Origin: Pollenia angustigena
Lineage: Eukaryota > Arthropoda > Insecta > Diptera > Polleniidae
DNA: 64,000 nucleotides
Assembly: GCA_930367215.1 (NCBI GenBank)
Contig: OV884059.1
Span: 62,715,393 to 62,779,392 of the forward strand
Direction: 5' to 3'
In this document: positions 32,638 to 42,908 of the stretch, one piece after another
Layout: each line of letters starts with the position of its first letter
Position numbering within the stretch: the first letter of the stretch is position 1
The notes under the pieces: generated by a model
Seen by the model: only the letters and a program-made list of their open reading frames with translations
Databases searched by the model: none
What the model was told of the DNA's origin: nothing
Program-made: the position numbers and the translations under genes

Positions 32638-33086
32638 TACTACGTTTATACGTAGCCTATTCGCGAATAAAAATTATTTGCGATTAACTAACTTACTGTT
32701 TATATGTCTATTTCTTAATGAAAATTCTTATTTCTAAGCGATACCAGATGGAAAATTTATTCATTTAGCAGCACTGAATGTATATAAACTTTTTATTTTT
32801 TAAATGAAAAAGATCAACAATTATTGTGTATTTTTAACTTTATTTGCTCATTTTTTATTTAATTTTACTTTTGTTGTCATATGAATGTGCCACATCGAAA
32901 TAAAAACGTAAAACGGTTAAAAGTGTGGCAATGCTTAAAATCTTATTTGCAAATAGTGTCGTTAATCAGGAATTGTTTTCATGAGTTAGCTATTCGCAAA
33001 TAAAAATTTAATTCACTGTTTATGCGGCAATATTCTCTACTTGCAATATTTTTATTTGCGAATAAGTGGTGCGTATAAACGTAGTA
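32638..33086. mobile_element. 449-bp MITE with 15-bp TACTACGTTTATACG ends
   Basis: TACTACGTTTATACG at 32638 and CGTATAAACGTAGTA ending at 33086 are exact inverses. ATTCGCGAATAAAAAT-like blocks extend the inverted ends to about 45 bp. Confidence 0.8.
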
Positions 33087-33174
33087 TATGTCACTATTTA
33101 TTTATTTTAAATGTTAATATGCATTTTATTTTTAAATTGATAATTATATAATAAAGGGTGGTAAAACAATAATC

Positions 33175-33622
33175 CACGATGTTAATTGTGAGTCACACCT
33201 TAACGTCAAGTTTTTTGCGCAATTTAAATTGACCTTTCTTTGTTTCAGTATTTAGCAACTTCTACCATTGAGAGGTACACAATTGTGCAGCGCGTTAAGA
33301 TTGTTAAAGCCTTTTACGAAAATGTGCATTTCGTGCACATCGTGATTTTTTTGGTCAGCATAATCGACCAAATGTTTCCACAATCGGGAGAATTGTGCGC
33401 AAATTTCAGCAAACCGGGTCTGTAGGAAATGGGAAACCATATGCGCATGCTGTCCAGTTAGTTCTGCGGCTGGCGGCGTTATCGGGCCGTACTTCTTCGA
33501 AAATGAGGTTGGCCAAGCAATTACCGTGAATGGTGTTTGCTATCGCGAGATGATAACGAACTTTCTATAGCCAGAATTTGTGGAAGTGGACCAAAACGAT
33601 ATGTGGTTTATAGGTGTTTACT
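33175..33622 (+). pseudogene. mariner/Tc1-like (DDE_3) transposase, decayed
   Basis: In changing frames one reads YTIVQRVKIVKAFYENV (the helix-turn-helix start), then NRPNVSTIGRIVRKF and TGSVGNGKPYAHAVQ, then after a gap GGVIGPYFFENEVGQAITVN and VDQNDMWF. The last two are the conserved stretches before the second catalytic Asp of IS630/Tc1/mariner transposases. The part between (first Asp, paired region) is deleted, stops and frameshifts are present, and the 3' end is cut at about 33622 by another element. It would have been a cut-and-paste transposase. Duplicated at 62748-63195. Confidence 0.75.
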
Positions 33623-34880
33623 AGGGATGCCAAACGGGACCAGGTTTTTCGAAACCCGGGATTCGGGATTTTTAATTAAAAAAACGGAATCCCGGGACGA
33701 ATCGGGATTTTTCGGGATTTCATATATAAAAGCCAATTTGTAAAATTCATATAATTATAATTGATTGTTTATGTATAAGTATTAAAACAAATTAATTCAT
33801 GAAGAAAATTAACTCATTACAAAATAATACAGTTTAATGTATTCTTTTAAAGTAATATGGAAGCTTCTAAAACAAATTAATGACGTCTGATAACACTATG
33901 CTAGTTAAAAAAACAGACGAGCCGGGAACATGGCGTTTTAACATAATTCGGGTACGCTGAATCCAGTGGTGCCCGCCGTTTTTTAGGTTGGCTCTGGTTT
34001 TCGAGATATTCCGTTATTTCGAAAATGGAGGAGGTTACACATCATATATTCGCATTACTCAAAAACGCTTTAGCTTATTGAAAAAACTAAAAAAAAACGA
34101 AATTCCGCAATAAAATTATAAAATAACTTCTTTCTTATTGAGGTCGGTCATACATTTTATCCCACTAGGAGCGTCTCCTGGGCATTTATGGAACTTTTTC
34201 TTTAATATATTTCTAGTCTGCATTGAATATTTTGTATGGGAGCCCCCTTAAGGAATAGAGATAGCGGGTAGGTATGTTAGAAATAAAAGATTAGGATGAA
34301 AAATAAATAATACATTTGACCCATCTAGGGGCATCCTAGGCCCTGCAAGAACCAAAGTTTAAGAATTTTCTTAAACCGCCAACAACTAGGTTAAAACGCC
34401 AGGTGCCCAGCTTGTCTCAAAAAATAATGTTAGTTTCTTGCACAGTGTAATCGATACCCTTTTTTATTGCAAACCAATGTTCGTATTCAACACTTCTGGG
34501 TATCGTAAATAAATAGCTACATGTATGCTATATGACGATATTTAATTTATTTTATTTCAAATATATGTATATGCAAGTATTAATTTAAATAAAATAAACT
34601 TAAACAAATATGTGTCCAAAGACCTTTGGAACCCCATTTTGCGTGCGCAGTTCTATTATCATTAACTTAGAAAAAAGACCACACCTTCTGATTTTGTTTT
34701 CGTGGTACAAAATGCATTGCTTGTGACATTTATTCACTTGTGACTTTTTTGTAACCAGTTAAAAATTAGGTTCATGCCAGTAGGGTTTAATATTAAATTT
34801 TTGAATTTTTACTAAGCTCAAAATCTCAGGATTCGGGACTTAAATTTTTAAAATAATCCCGGGATTTCGGTATTCGGGAT
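33623..34880. mobile_element. hAT-like fragment with CGGGATT motifs
   Basis: The left end is TAGGGATGCCAAACGGG with several TTCGGGAT / ATCCCGGG motifs. The same motifs return at 34800-34880, but the expected inverse terminus is missing. 33950-34440 inside is unrecognised, with no frame. Confidence 0.5.
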
Positions 34881-35136
34881 CGGTTTCTTGATACCGATAT
34901 TCAAACGGTTTCTTGATACCGTTACTGCTGCTCCAGCTTTGGTAAATAATCAAAAATTTAAGATTAAATTCAATACCAAAGTGAAACGATTACTTTTGAC
35001 CGATACCGAGTATTTTTTTACCGATACTACTTGGTACTCGGCTTCTAAGTATCGATTACAAAAATACTTGGTACTTTTATAAAAGTATCGAATATGTACT
35101 TGTATTTACTCGTATCGTTTCATCCCTACTCACTAT

Positions 35137-35340
35137 TTGCAATAGGCACAATTTTTTTTTTTTAATCAGCACAAACGCATAACACCCTGTCCAACATTGG
35201 TAGTGTGGGTACAAAAACAACAACTCTTCCAAAAAGAAAATTAAATACATATTTAAAATTATTCGATTGTACTGATGTGTGTAATAAGAGAAACTATTGA
35301 TCATGGAAATCACGAATTGCTGTATTGAGTTTAGGATTCA
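35137..35340. repeat. Dispersed fly repeat, right part
   Basis: Continuation of the repeat at 32075-32251 after the hAT insertion (CAGCACAAACGCATAA then a GTGTGGGTA block). A second copy of the same piece lies at 36722-36835. Confidence 0.6.
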
Positions 35341-35355
35341 TATAAAAGTTCTCTA

Positions 35356-36248
35356 CACAGAAAAAATTATTTTTCCAATTCAAACAAAAAATTTGTAGAC
35401 TCAAACAATTTTTTGTCTGAAATCGGTCCTATAAACAAATTCGCATATTCAAACAATTTATTTGCATTTTGTTTTTTGAAAAAAAAAACACTGAGTATTT
35501 CAAACAAATAATTTAACTGAATCAAACAAAAAGTTTACTGAAATTCATATACTAAATTTAAAAATAAAAAAAAAATGTTCCACAAGCAATGACGCGCAAA
35601 TATTGTCAGCACTGTATGAGAAGATGAAAGCAGAGAGAGCAGAGCCGCCGGCTGGCTTTGAGACACATTTTTTTGTTGGAATAATTTTTGAACGAAGTCT
35701 TATTTATACACACAACACAATGTTTTTCTTTATCACTCTCTGTTGCTGCAACCTTTCCTTTGCTAATGAAGAAATGTAACCAAAAACGGCAGCAGACCGA
35801 CTCGATATTTTTTTCGTCATCATTCTATTTTTGTATTTGATGTATTTAACCAAACAGTTTTAAAAAATTGAATACGGGATTTTGTTTCTTATAATGTTGT
35901 TTCTGTTGTTTTTCTTATAGTTGCACTTTTTTAAAGCGTCCAAAAATAGACTGTGTGTGTTTTTTGTTGTTGTTCTTATATTTCACATAAAGAAGTGCTG
36001 CTTACGATCAAATAAAACAATGCAAAAAGACGACAACATTAAAGAGCGTTAAATATTTCATACAAAATTATGAGAATTTGACACCAATAACGCGTTTATT
36101 ATATTTTTGAAGTGTTGTGCACATTTTTGTTGGTTAAATAAAAATCAATCAAAAATATTGTTTGGATCAGTAAAAAAATTTATACAAAATAAAGAAATTT
36201 TCAAACAAGCGTTTGTTTGAAAATAATTCGCCAAAAATTTTTTCTGTG
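35356..36248. mobile_element. 893-bp CACAGAAAAA element with TA target, copy 1
   Basis: It starts CACAGAAAAAATTATTTTTC and ends with the inverse AATTTTTTCTGTG. TA flanks both sides, as for Tc1/mariner-type insertion. Subterminal CAAACAA motifs are frequent. It shares its whole order with 47579-48558, including a GGCTGGCTTTGAGACACA block. No transposase. Confidence 0.8.
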
Positions 36249-36249
36249 T

Positions 36250-37425
36250 AAGCCCAATATTATCTAGGTATCTGCGGTATCACAAAGGGACCGATAAAGG
36301 ACCCAAGTGAGCTTTCTGCTGATAGCTGCCCACGAAACCTAATCTAACCTATCTAGGTATCTACATCTATATGAGATTTTTCGTCTTGAAGTGATTTTAG
36401 GGAGGGTGTTCATATGGGACCAATGGTTAAAATGGATGTACCAACACGAAGTTCTCATGGTAACTGTTACAAAAGTTATCGTTGCCAAAGTTTTATTAAT
36501 ACCAACATTTCTAAGAAGCTTTGGTCAAATATATATCAATTCCAATAAGATTTGATAAAATTATTAAGGTTACAATAAAATATTTTTTGGTCAAATTTAA
36601 TGCAAATACCAATATAATACGATTGTTAATTGGCACAAACTTATATTCCAGAAAGATTTTTGTATGAGGGGTATGTGTAATTTTGGACCAATTCATACAA
36701 TTTATAATAAACACCAATTTTGTTCAGCACAAACGAATAATACACATTCTAATTTGGTGGTGTGGGTAGAAAAACAAATTTTCCAAAAAGAAAACTAAAA
36801 ACTATTTCAATCATTCTGTTTTAATACCCACACTGTCATAGATAGATAGGATATTATGCGATTATAATAGAGTATGTAACAGATAAAAATATTAGTTTTG
36901 GACCCCCCTTCAGTGTACCAATCAATCAAGTCCGTTTGGCTGGCTGGTATACACTAAGTAAAGTCTGTATTTCTAGATTGCAGTCGATTTTGTCGATATG
37001 GCTGATATGAGCAAAAAAAAAAAAAAAATTATGCATTTTAGTTTTTTTTAAGTTTATTTTCCAAAAAAAAAAAATATGTTTGAAAAAAGTACCAACATTT
37101 TGAAAAAGTGCTCTTTTGCTTGATGGTCAGTACCATCTAAATTTTTCAATTTTCCATCACAGTACAAACATATGTTTTACTTATCAGTTGATAAGCAGTG
37201 TATCTGTTGGAATATTTTTTAATTTTAGTATACTTGAAAAATATTAAAGTAAAAGGTGCATACTTAGAAAATAAAATAAATGTTTTGTTAATTAAAAGTA
37301 ACTAGGTACACGTTACTTTTAAAATTTAAATTGTGAATTTATATAATTTGTTTGAGGGAGTGAAAGTTATTCTTTTGTTTTTAATGTCGGCAAAGTTGTT
37401 GGTAGATAAGTACATACATACATAC
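36250..37425. other. Non-coding stretch with a dispersed-repeat copy
   Basis: 36380-36840 is a copy of the dispersed fly repeat (TTTTTGTATGAGGGGTATG, CAGCACAAACGAATAA). The remainder is A/T-rich with no gene. Confidence 0.5.
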
Positions 37426-37747
37426 TAAAGACCTGCACGAGTGTATCAGTAAGTATTGTTGAAACAGATACACCAGATATATATCTGTAACTACTGATAT
37501 AAATGAGAGAATAAGTGTAACTGATATTGTATGGTTTTGCTTTTGCTCACTCACCACATCTTAAAAACAAAAACAGATGCTTATGGTTTTGGATTGAGTG
37601 TGTCATAACATTTTTTTTTTTGCTTACAAACATCTGTTGTCACCATAAGTATTTCTACAATATCTGTAGAATCTGTTGTATTTTTAAATATTGTTGGCGA
37701 GTTGATGAAAATAAGAGAGTTTGTAAAAATTTGTATTAGATCTCAAC

Positions 37748-39521
37748 CAGGGGTGCCAGATGGTTTTAGTAAAAAATCGGCATATTTTCAAAAACAAATC
37801 GGAAATCAAATTATGAAAAAACATCAAATTAAAATTACTGTTTTAAACACAATAAAACATATTTTTAATGACAAAAACAACAAAGCAAAACCATTAACCA
37901 TTACATAATGCTTTGAAAAAAATAAACGTTTTATAAATGAATTTTATTTAATTAAAAAAATAAGGGGTATCTGATAGCAGATTTACATAAATTTTCAAAC
38001 TTAAATAAAAATTTTAATAATTGACACAAAGTTTTATTAAAAGCATTGAACGGTAGAATGGAAATGCGGATTTTATTTTTTAAAGAGTATGTCATCCACA
38101 TGTCTTGTGTCGACTTGAACACACTGTTCAAAACGGAGCCTTGTTTTTCGAGAATTTAAAAAAATAAATGACCCAATTTTCTCATGCGTGGATAAGGCAC
38201 AAAAAACATTTACCCTGGGCAATATAAAGGTATTTGATGTTTCAATCGTGGGTTTTAGGTTCTTGGAGCCCAGTAACGGTAGATTTGTTTGTTGACGTGG
38301 CTATTTAAGTGAAAATTAACTTTGAACAAAATTGTCGACGAGCAATTACATAAGAATCATTACCCTTAAAAATGTCTCCTCAGCGAACTGTGACAGACAA
38401 ATCCTCCCAATCGGTAATTCCAACGGCGGAAACCTTCCTCCGCACCGTTTATTACTATTTGAAACAATCGCATTTAAAAATATAATTTTACCACAAGACA
38501 CCCTTTATATGAATAGATTTTACTTAAGGGTAAATTGCAGGGACCGTTAATAAGAGTGATCCATATAATTTTAGCTTGAAAACTCTCCATATTAGAGTCA
38601 GCAGAGACCTATACTGTCTAATACCAAGGTTCGTCTCATTAAGAACCTATGGTGATCTAGAATAAACGATCTTAACTCCACAGTTAAAAATAATTTTTCA
38701 ACGAAAAAATAAAAGTATATAAAAGTTGTTTCGCAGTCATTAAAAAATGACAATTAGTTTAATTGCAGTTCAAGCTGATTAGATAACATTGCTTTACAAA
38801 TTGTAGTGATCTGACCAGCTACAAGCTTTGGGTGTCCAAGTAGAAAATATGAATTTAATTAAATGTCGGTTAAAATCAAACTCCTGAAATGAGTTTTAAT
38901 TTATGACGGCTTAATAAGACTCTTTTTTAAGAGTTAAATTCGACCTTTTATGTTTAAGTTGAAAAAAAGCTGTTTTATATGGACTTTTTGTTTTTATTTC
39001 AAAAATAACTCAGGGACTAAAAATAATTACTTTTATTATTTTTTGTAAAGGTAACGAGAAAAAATTCCTTTATTTTCAATTGGGAGCCTTTAACCATTAT
39101 CGTTATACAATATTTTTTTTTTGGTTGTCGTAACCAATTAAAGTAAAATTTATTTATTTTTGGTTATTAATAACCTAAGCAGTTTTTTGTTTACAAATAT
39201 CTATTGGAAAAAATTATTTAATTTTCTGGTTACAATTCTTAGGTCAAGTAAACATATGTACCACATTTCCTTTAAGCTTCTCATATGAAGTTGTATATTT
39301 TTCAAAATAAATAAATATGTATAACCATTTTTTCCTTAAGTATAAGCGCTAAATTAATAAAAGTTGTCTCTTTGTGTAACAAGTTACCCAAAATTAATAA
39401 TTTGTATAAAACAAACCAAAAATTTCCGTGCTGTAAGTGTTTATCAAAAAATAGGCACTTTGATAATGTAGAGGAAAAAAATCGTCAAAATGCAGATTTA
39501 TTGGTAAATATGGTAGGCCTG
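37748..39521. mobile_element. hAT family A, copy 3, 1774 bp
   Basis: Ends are CAGGGGTGCCAGA and ATGGTAGGCCTG. Flanks ATCTCAAC and ATCACAAC match at 7 of 8 bases. Near the ends it shares AAAAATCGGCA and AAAATAGGCACTTTGATAAT blocks with the 24.9-kb copy. The middle (38.1-39.3 kb) is not shared and has no recognised gene. Confidence 0.8.
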
Positions 39522-40272
39522 ATCACAACGCTTCCTGCTAGTTTTTATTTTTTACAAACACAAAGTATGTACATTAGGGAGATAACTTTATAACAATTTT
39601 TTAAAATATCAAACTTGGCAAAGCACAGTCCGATAGAGCATAAACAACTTTAAGAGAACGTATATTTATTTTTACGCTAAAGTCAAAAAAGTTCACGCAC
39701 CAACCGCGATGAAGTTTTGAAAATTTTTAATTTTCTTTTTGGTTAAGAAAAATAAATAATATGTTTATTTAAAACAAAAAATAGCTCAAGTATGAAATTT
39801 CATTAATATTTAAAGATTGTAAGAGATTTTTCCGCAAACTAAAACGTACCTATCTTTAACCTTTTTTAATAAAAAACGAATTAAAAAAGAATAGCGTAAG
39901 TGTACCAGTAGTCGGCAGTTTAACTTTTTTTTATTTTTAAACTGGTGCCATTACGTACACAAACGTGATACTGGGATGGCAACTAGCCCCTTCAGTTCAG
40001 TAATATGTATATTTTCGATTCATATAAGAGTTTTTAGACACATTCTATATTAAATTTGAGTAATTTTACTTTTTCCTAAAATACACGGCATTTGCCAGTA
40101 ATCGGCATACGATCTTCCAATCCTCGTCATGTAATGATCCTATTGTCGGCATGGTAATTTTTTAAAGAAAAAACCAATTTGTTCCCGAATTTAATTGATA
40201 ATTTATTGAAAATTAAAGCTTTTTACTTTCTAAAATGCTTAAAATGTACATTTGTATCTTTAATTAGGCATT

Positions 40273-40757
40273 ACACGCAAGGACAAAACATGTTTTAATA
40301 TGATCACCTCCAAGAAAACCATTTTTAAAAATAATTTTGAACATATTATGTTTAGTTTACCCATATTATTGTCTCCGATAACCATATTATGGTTAAATTA
40401 GTCCTCCATCAAGACGCCATACCCATATTATGGTTGCCTCAAAACATGTTGTGGTTAAATATGATAATTTGTTTTCAAATTAACAATAGTATTTTCCTCT
40501 TTCGCAAGAGCAACATGCTTAGGTTGAACAACAACCATGCTAATAAAAGTGTTAAACATATTTTAGTTATTATTAACCATAACATGTTCGTAGGCAACCA
40601 TAATATGGTTGTGGCTTCTTGATAGACGTCTTATTTAACCATAATATGATTGTCGGAGACAACAATATGGTTAAATTAAACATAATAAGTTAAAAATTTT
40701 CTTTAAAAATAGTTTTGTTGGACGTGACCATTTTAAACATATTTTTATCTGGGTGTA
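40273..40757. mobile_element. Palindromic element 1 with ACCATAATATGGTT motifs
   Basis: The left half (ATGATCACCTCCAAGAAAAC ...) mirrors the right half (... GTTTTGTTGGACGTGACCAT) over more than 200 bp. Many copies of ACCATAAT/ATTATGGT lie inside, so the strand can fold on itself almost end to end. The open frame through it is a by-product. Confidence 0.75.
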
Positions 40758-40762
40758 CACAC

Positions 40763-41146
40763 GTAGAAAAAAAGTTTCACCTCCAACAAAACTATTTTAA
40801 ACGAGAAATTTAATACATATTATGGTTAGTTTAACCATATTGTTGTAGTCACAACCATATTTTGATGTTATGGCTAAATATGGCAATAATTTGTTTACCA
40901 CTAATAGTTCTGTTTAACAATAGTATTTTCCTCTTTTCCAAGAGCAACTTGCTATGGGTAACCATGCTTTTATAAGTGTTATATATATTTTTGTTATTAC
41001 CCAAAACATGTTTGAAGGCAACAATAATGTGGTTGTTTCTTCCTGATGAAGGATTATTTTAACCGAAATCACCGGTGACAAAATTATGGTTAAATTAACC
41101 ATATGATTAAGATTTTTCTTTTAAATAAGTTTTGTTGGAGGCAGAG
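40763..41146. mobile_element. Palindromic element 2, same family
   Basis: TTTCACCTCCAACAAAAC ... AAGTTTTGTTGGAGGC with the same internal ATTATGGTTA motifs and TAGTATTTTCCTCTTT centre as element 1. It lies 6 bp away, giving two hairpins in tandem. Confidence 0.75.
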
Positions 41147-42908
41147 CTATATAAATCTGAAATCAAAATGATTTCAACCAAACTGATTTCATTCTTTGAT
41201 TTCGAAATGTTTTTAAATTTGTAAGGAGATTCATTTGAAGGAAACGAAGATTTTGATTCTGATTTCATTTTTATTGCAATAAGTGAATTTGAATTTAATA
41301 TTTTATTGGAATCAATTAAAATATAAATTGAATAAAAGAAAGTTTTACTTTCAACATCGGAAAATTGATAAAATTGCTGCCGACTTTAGGACAACAATTA
41401 TCCTATAGTCGGCAGGACATGAGATACTAAAAAGAAATCATGCCGACTACTGGGTAAACTCGTTTTAAACTCATTTTCTGTTATCTCAGAGGCAAGAGGC
41501 ACGATTGATGAACAATTTACTCAAATTTGAGTGTAATCAGAGAAAAATACTAATTTGCCAGTAGTCGGCACCCAATGTCGACCAAAGGAAATTTTGAAAA
41601 TTTTTGTTCCTAATGTCGGCACCCAACAAAATTAATAAAATATTTACTTTTTGTAAATTTTTTTACTTTTACGACAAAATTTAATAGACTTTTTACCTTT
41701 TTAAACTTTATAAGTAATAAACTTCCCATAAATAATATGCCTTTTTGCCTTTTTAAGTTAGCTCTATCACTATTTTTTTTTGAAAAACAAGGGTCACCGC
41801 ACAAGTTCAAGAGCTTGTCACTCAAGACTTCAAAATTTGGCAAAAATACTCATCTTACTCCAATTTAATTATTACTATTGGAAAGATGAATGAATGTAAA
41901 AACCCCATTTCTTATTTATTAACGTTTAAATGCAAAATATGCCGACTACTGGTACATGCCGAACTTAGGTGCACTTACCCTATAAAACACCGTATAAAAT
42001 TATGAATATTCAATATTGCATTGGTTTAGAAAAACCAATTGGTGCGTGAACTTTTTTGAGAAACATTACAAAAGATAATGATTTTCGTGGTTACTAGAAT
42101 ATGGTTGACCTTATGGTAATATGCCAAAAAATTGGTTATACCCCTAATGTACACGTGTTCAGTTCTTTCAGAATTTTTTTTCAATAATATTTGTCTACTT
42201 GGCACTTGAACGAAGAAAACGCAACCTTTAAATTTCATGAAAGAATTTTTTACACAAACAAAATACATTTCGGTACCGAAAATTTCAAAAATGTTTGCCT
42301 TCCAAAAAAAAAGCAACACATTTTGTAAAGTTTTTTTTGTTTGTTTTTTTTTGTGCTCGAAGCACATCACGCAAAAATGATTGAAAAAAATAACTGTTCA
42401 TGTGTACATATTTTGTTTTTGTAAAAAATTATTTTTTAGCCAGCCAAAGGGTCAGCTCTTTTGCGTTGAAAAATAATTGAAAATAACGGTATCGTACAAT
42501 AAGTAACTTATTGTATTCCATCAGCATCCACTAGGATCTGCTTTCGCGAAACAGATATTAGCAGATATGATGCTCTCTTTCGCTTTTGTATCAACTTACA
42601 TACACTCTTTTACAAATCATGTCAAGATCAACTTATATCAGAAACACAAGAGCACTCATCCATACGCATCTACTTTAGAAAAAACACAGAAACAGATATA
42701 AACAGATGCATCTGTGCAGGTCTTTAATATGAACATCTTTTTTATTTTCAGGAAATTTATACATATGAACTTTTTGATACAATTGCCCTAGTACAAACGC
42801 CTTAACTCGTATATTATATACCTATATAAATTTTTTTTTTCTTCATTATTTATTTATTGAATCTTCATATATTAAATATGAACTAACAATAATTAATCAA
42901 ATCTTAAC

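Larger units (their letters stand above)
28550..34427 (+). repeat. Large direct duplication, copy 1 (probable donor)
   Basis: Matches 58121 to the window end. By eye I find only a G/T change near 28938, a 2-bp TA-repeat difference near 29020 and a T/G change near 31609. Copy 1 contains a complete MITE across the left breakpoint, so it is the ancestral arrangement. The right limit of the match is unknown, because copy 2 reaches the window edge. Confidence 0.95.
32260..35128. mobile_element. hAT element, 2869 bp, target duplication CTCACTAT
   Basis: Ends are TAGGGATGAAACGATACC and ATCGTTTCATCCCTA; CTCACTAT flanks both (32252-32259, 35129-35136). GTATCGATAC-type motifs repeat near both ends. 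It carries no transposase of its own that I can see, but hosts a MITE, a mariner-like pseudogene and a CGGGATT-rich fragment. It inserted into a copy of the dispersed fly repeat. Confidence 0.9.
39897..41977. mobile_element. Fourth nested element with AGTCGGCA motifs
   Basis: Ends are TAAGTGTACC and GGTGCACTTA. CAGTAGTCGGCA or its inverse occurs about eight times, clustered within 300 bp of the left end and 600 bp of the right. Such subterminal motif clusters are usual transposase binding sites in hAT-like elements. Confidence 0.6.
39685..42058. mobile_element. Third nested element, AAAAAAGTTCACGCACCAA ends
   Basis: The 19-bp ends at 39685-39703 and 42039-42058 are exact inverses. No transposase is visible between. 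Confidence 0.65.
39574..42147. mobile_element. Second nested element, TTAGGG...CCCTAA
   Basis: Left TTAGGGAGATAAC and right GTTATACCCCTAA are inverses. TGTACA abuts both sides (39568-39573, 42148-42153), a possible 6-bp duplication or a longer palindromic end. Confidence 0.6.
37426..42726. mobile_element. Outermost of a nested set: TAAAGACCTGCAC element, 5.3 kb
   Basis: The left end TAAAGACCTGCACGAGTG and right end TGCATCTGTGCAGGTCTTTA are inverses over the terminal 13 bp. ATCTGT/ACAGAT motifs cluster near both ends (37.45-37.69 and 42.5-42.72 kb). A related lone end is at 20320. No clear target duplication. Most of its length is other elements. Confidence 0.65.

Noticed and set aside
42026..42370. 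114-codon minus-strand frame
   Set aside because: It overlaps the nested element ends and has no recognisable motif.
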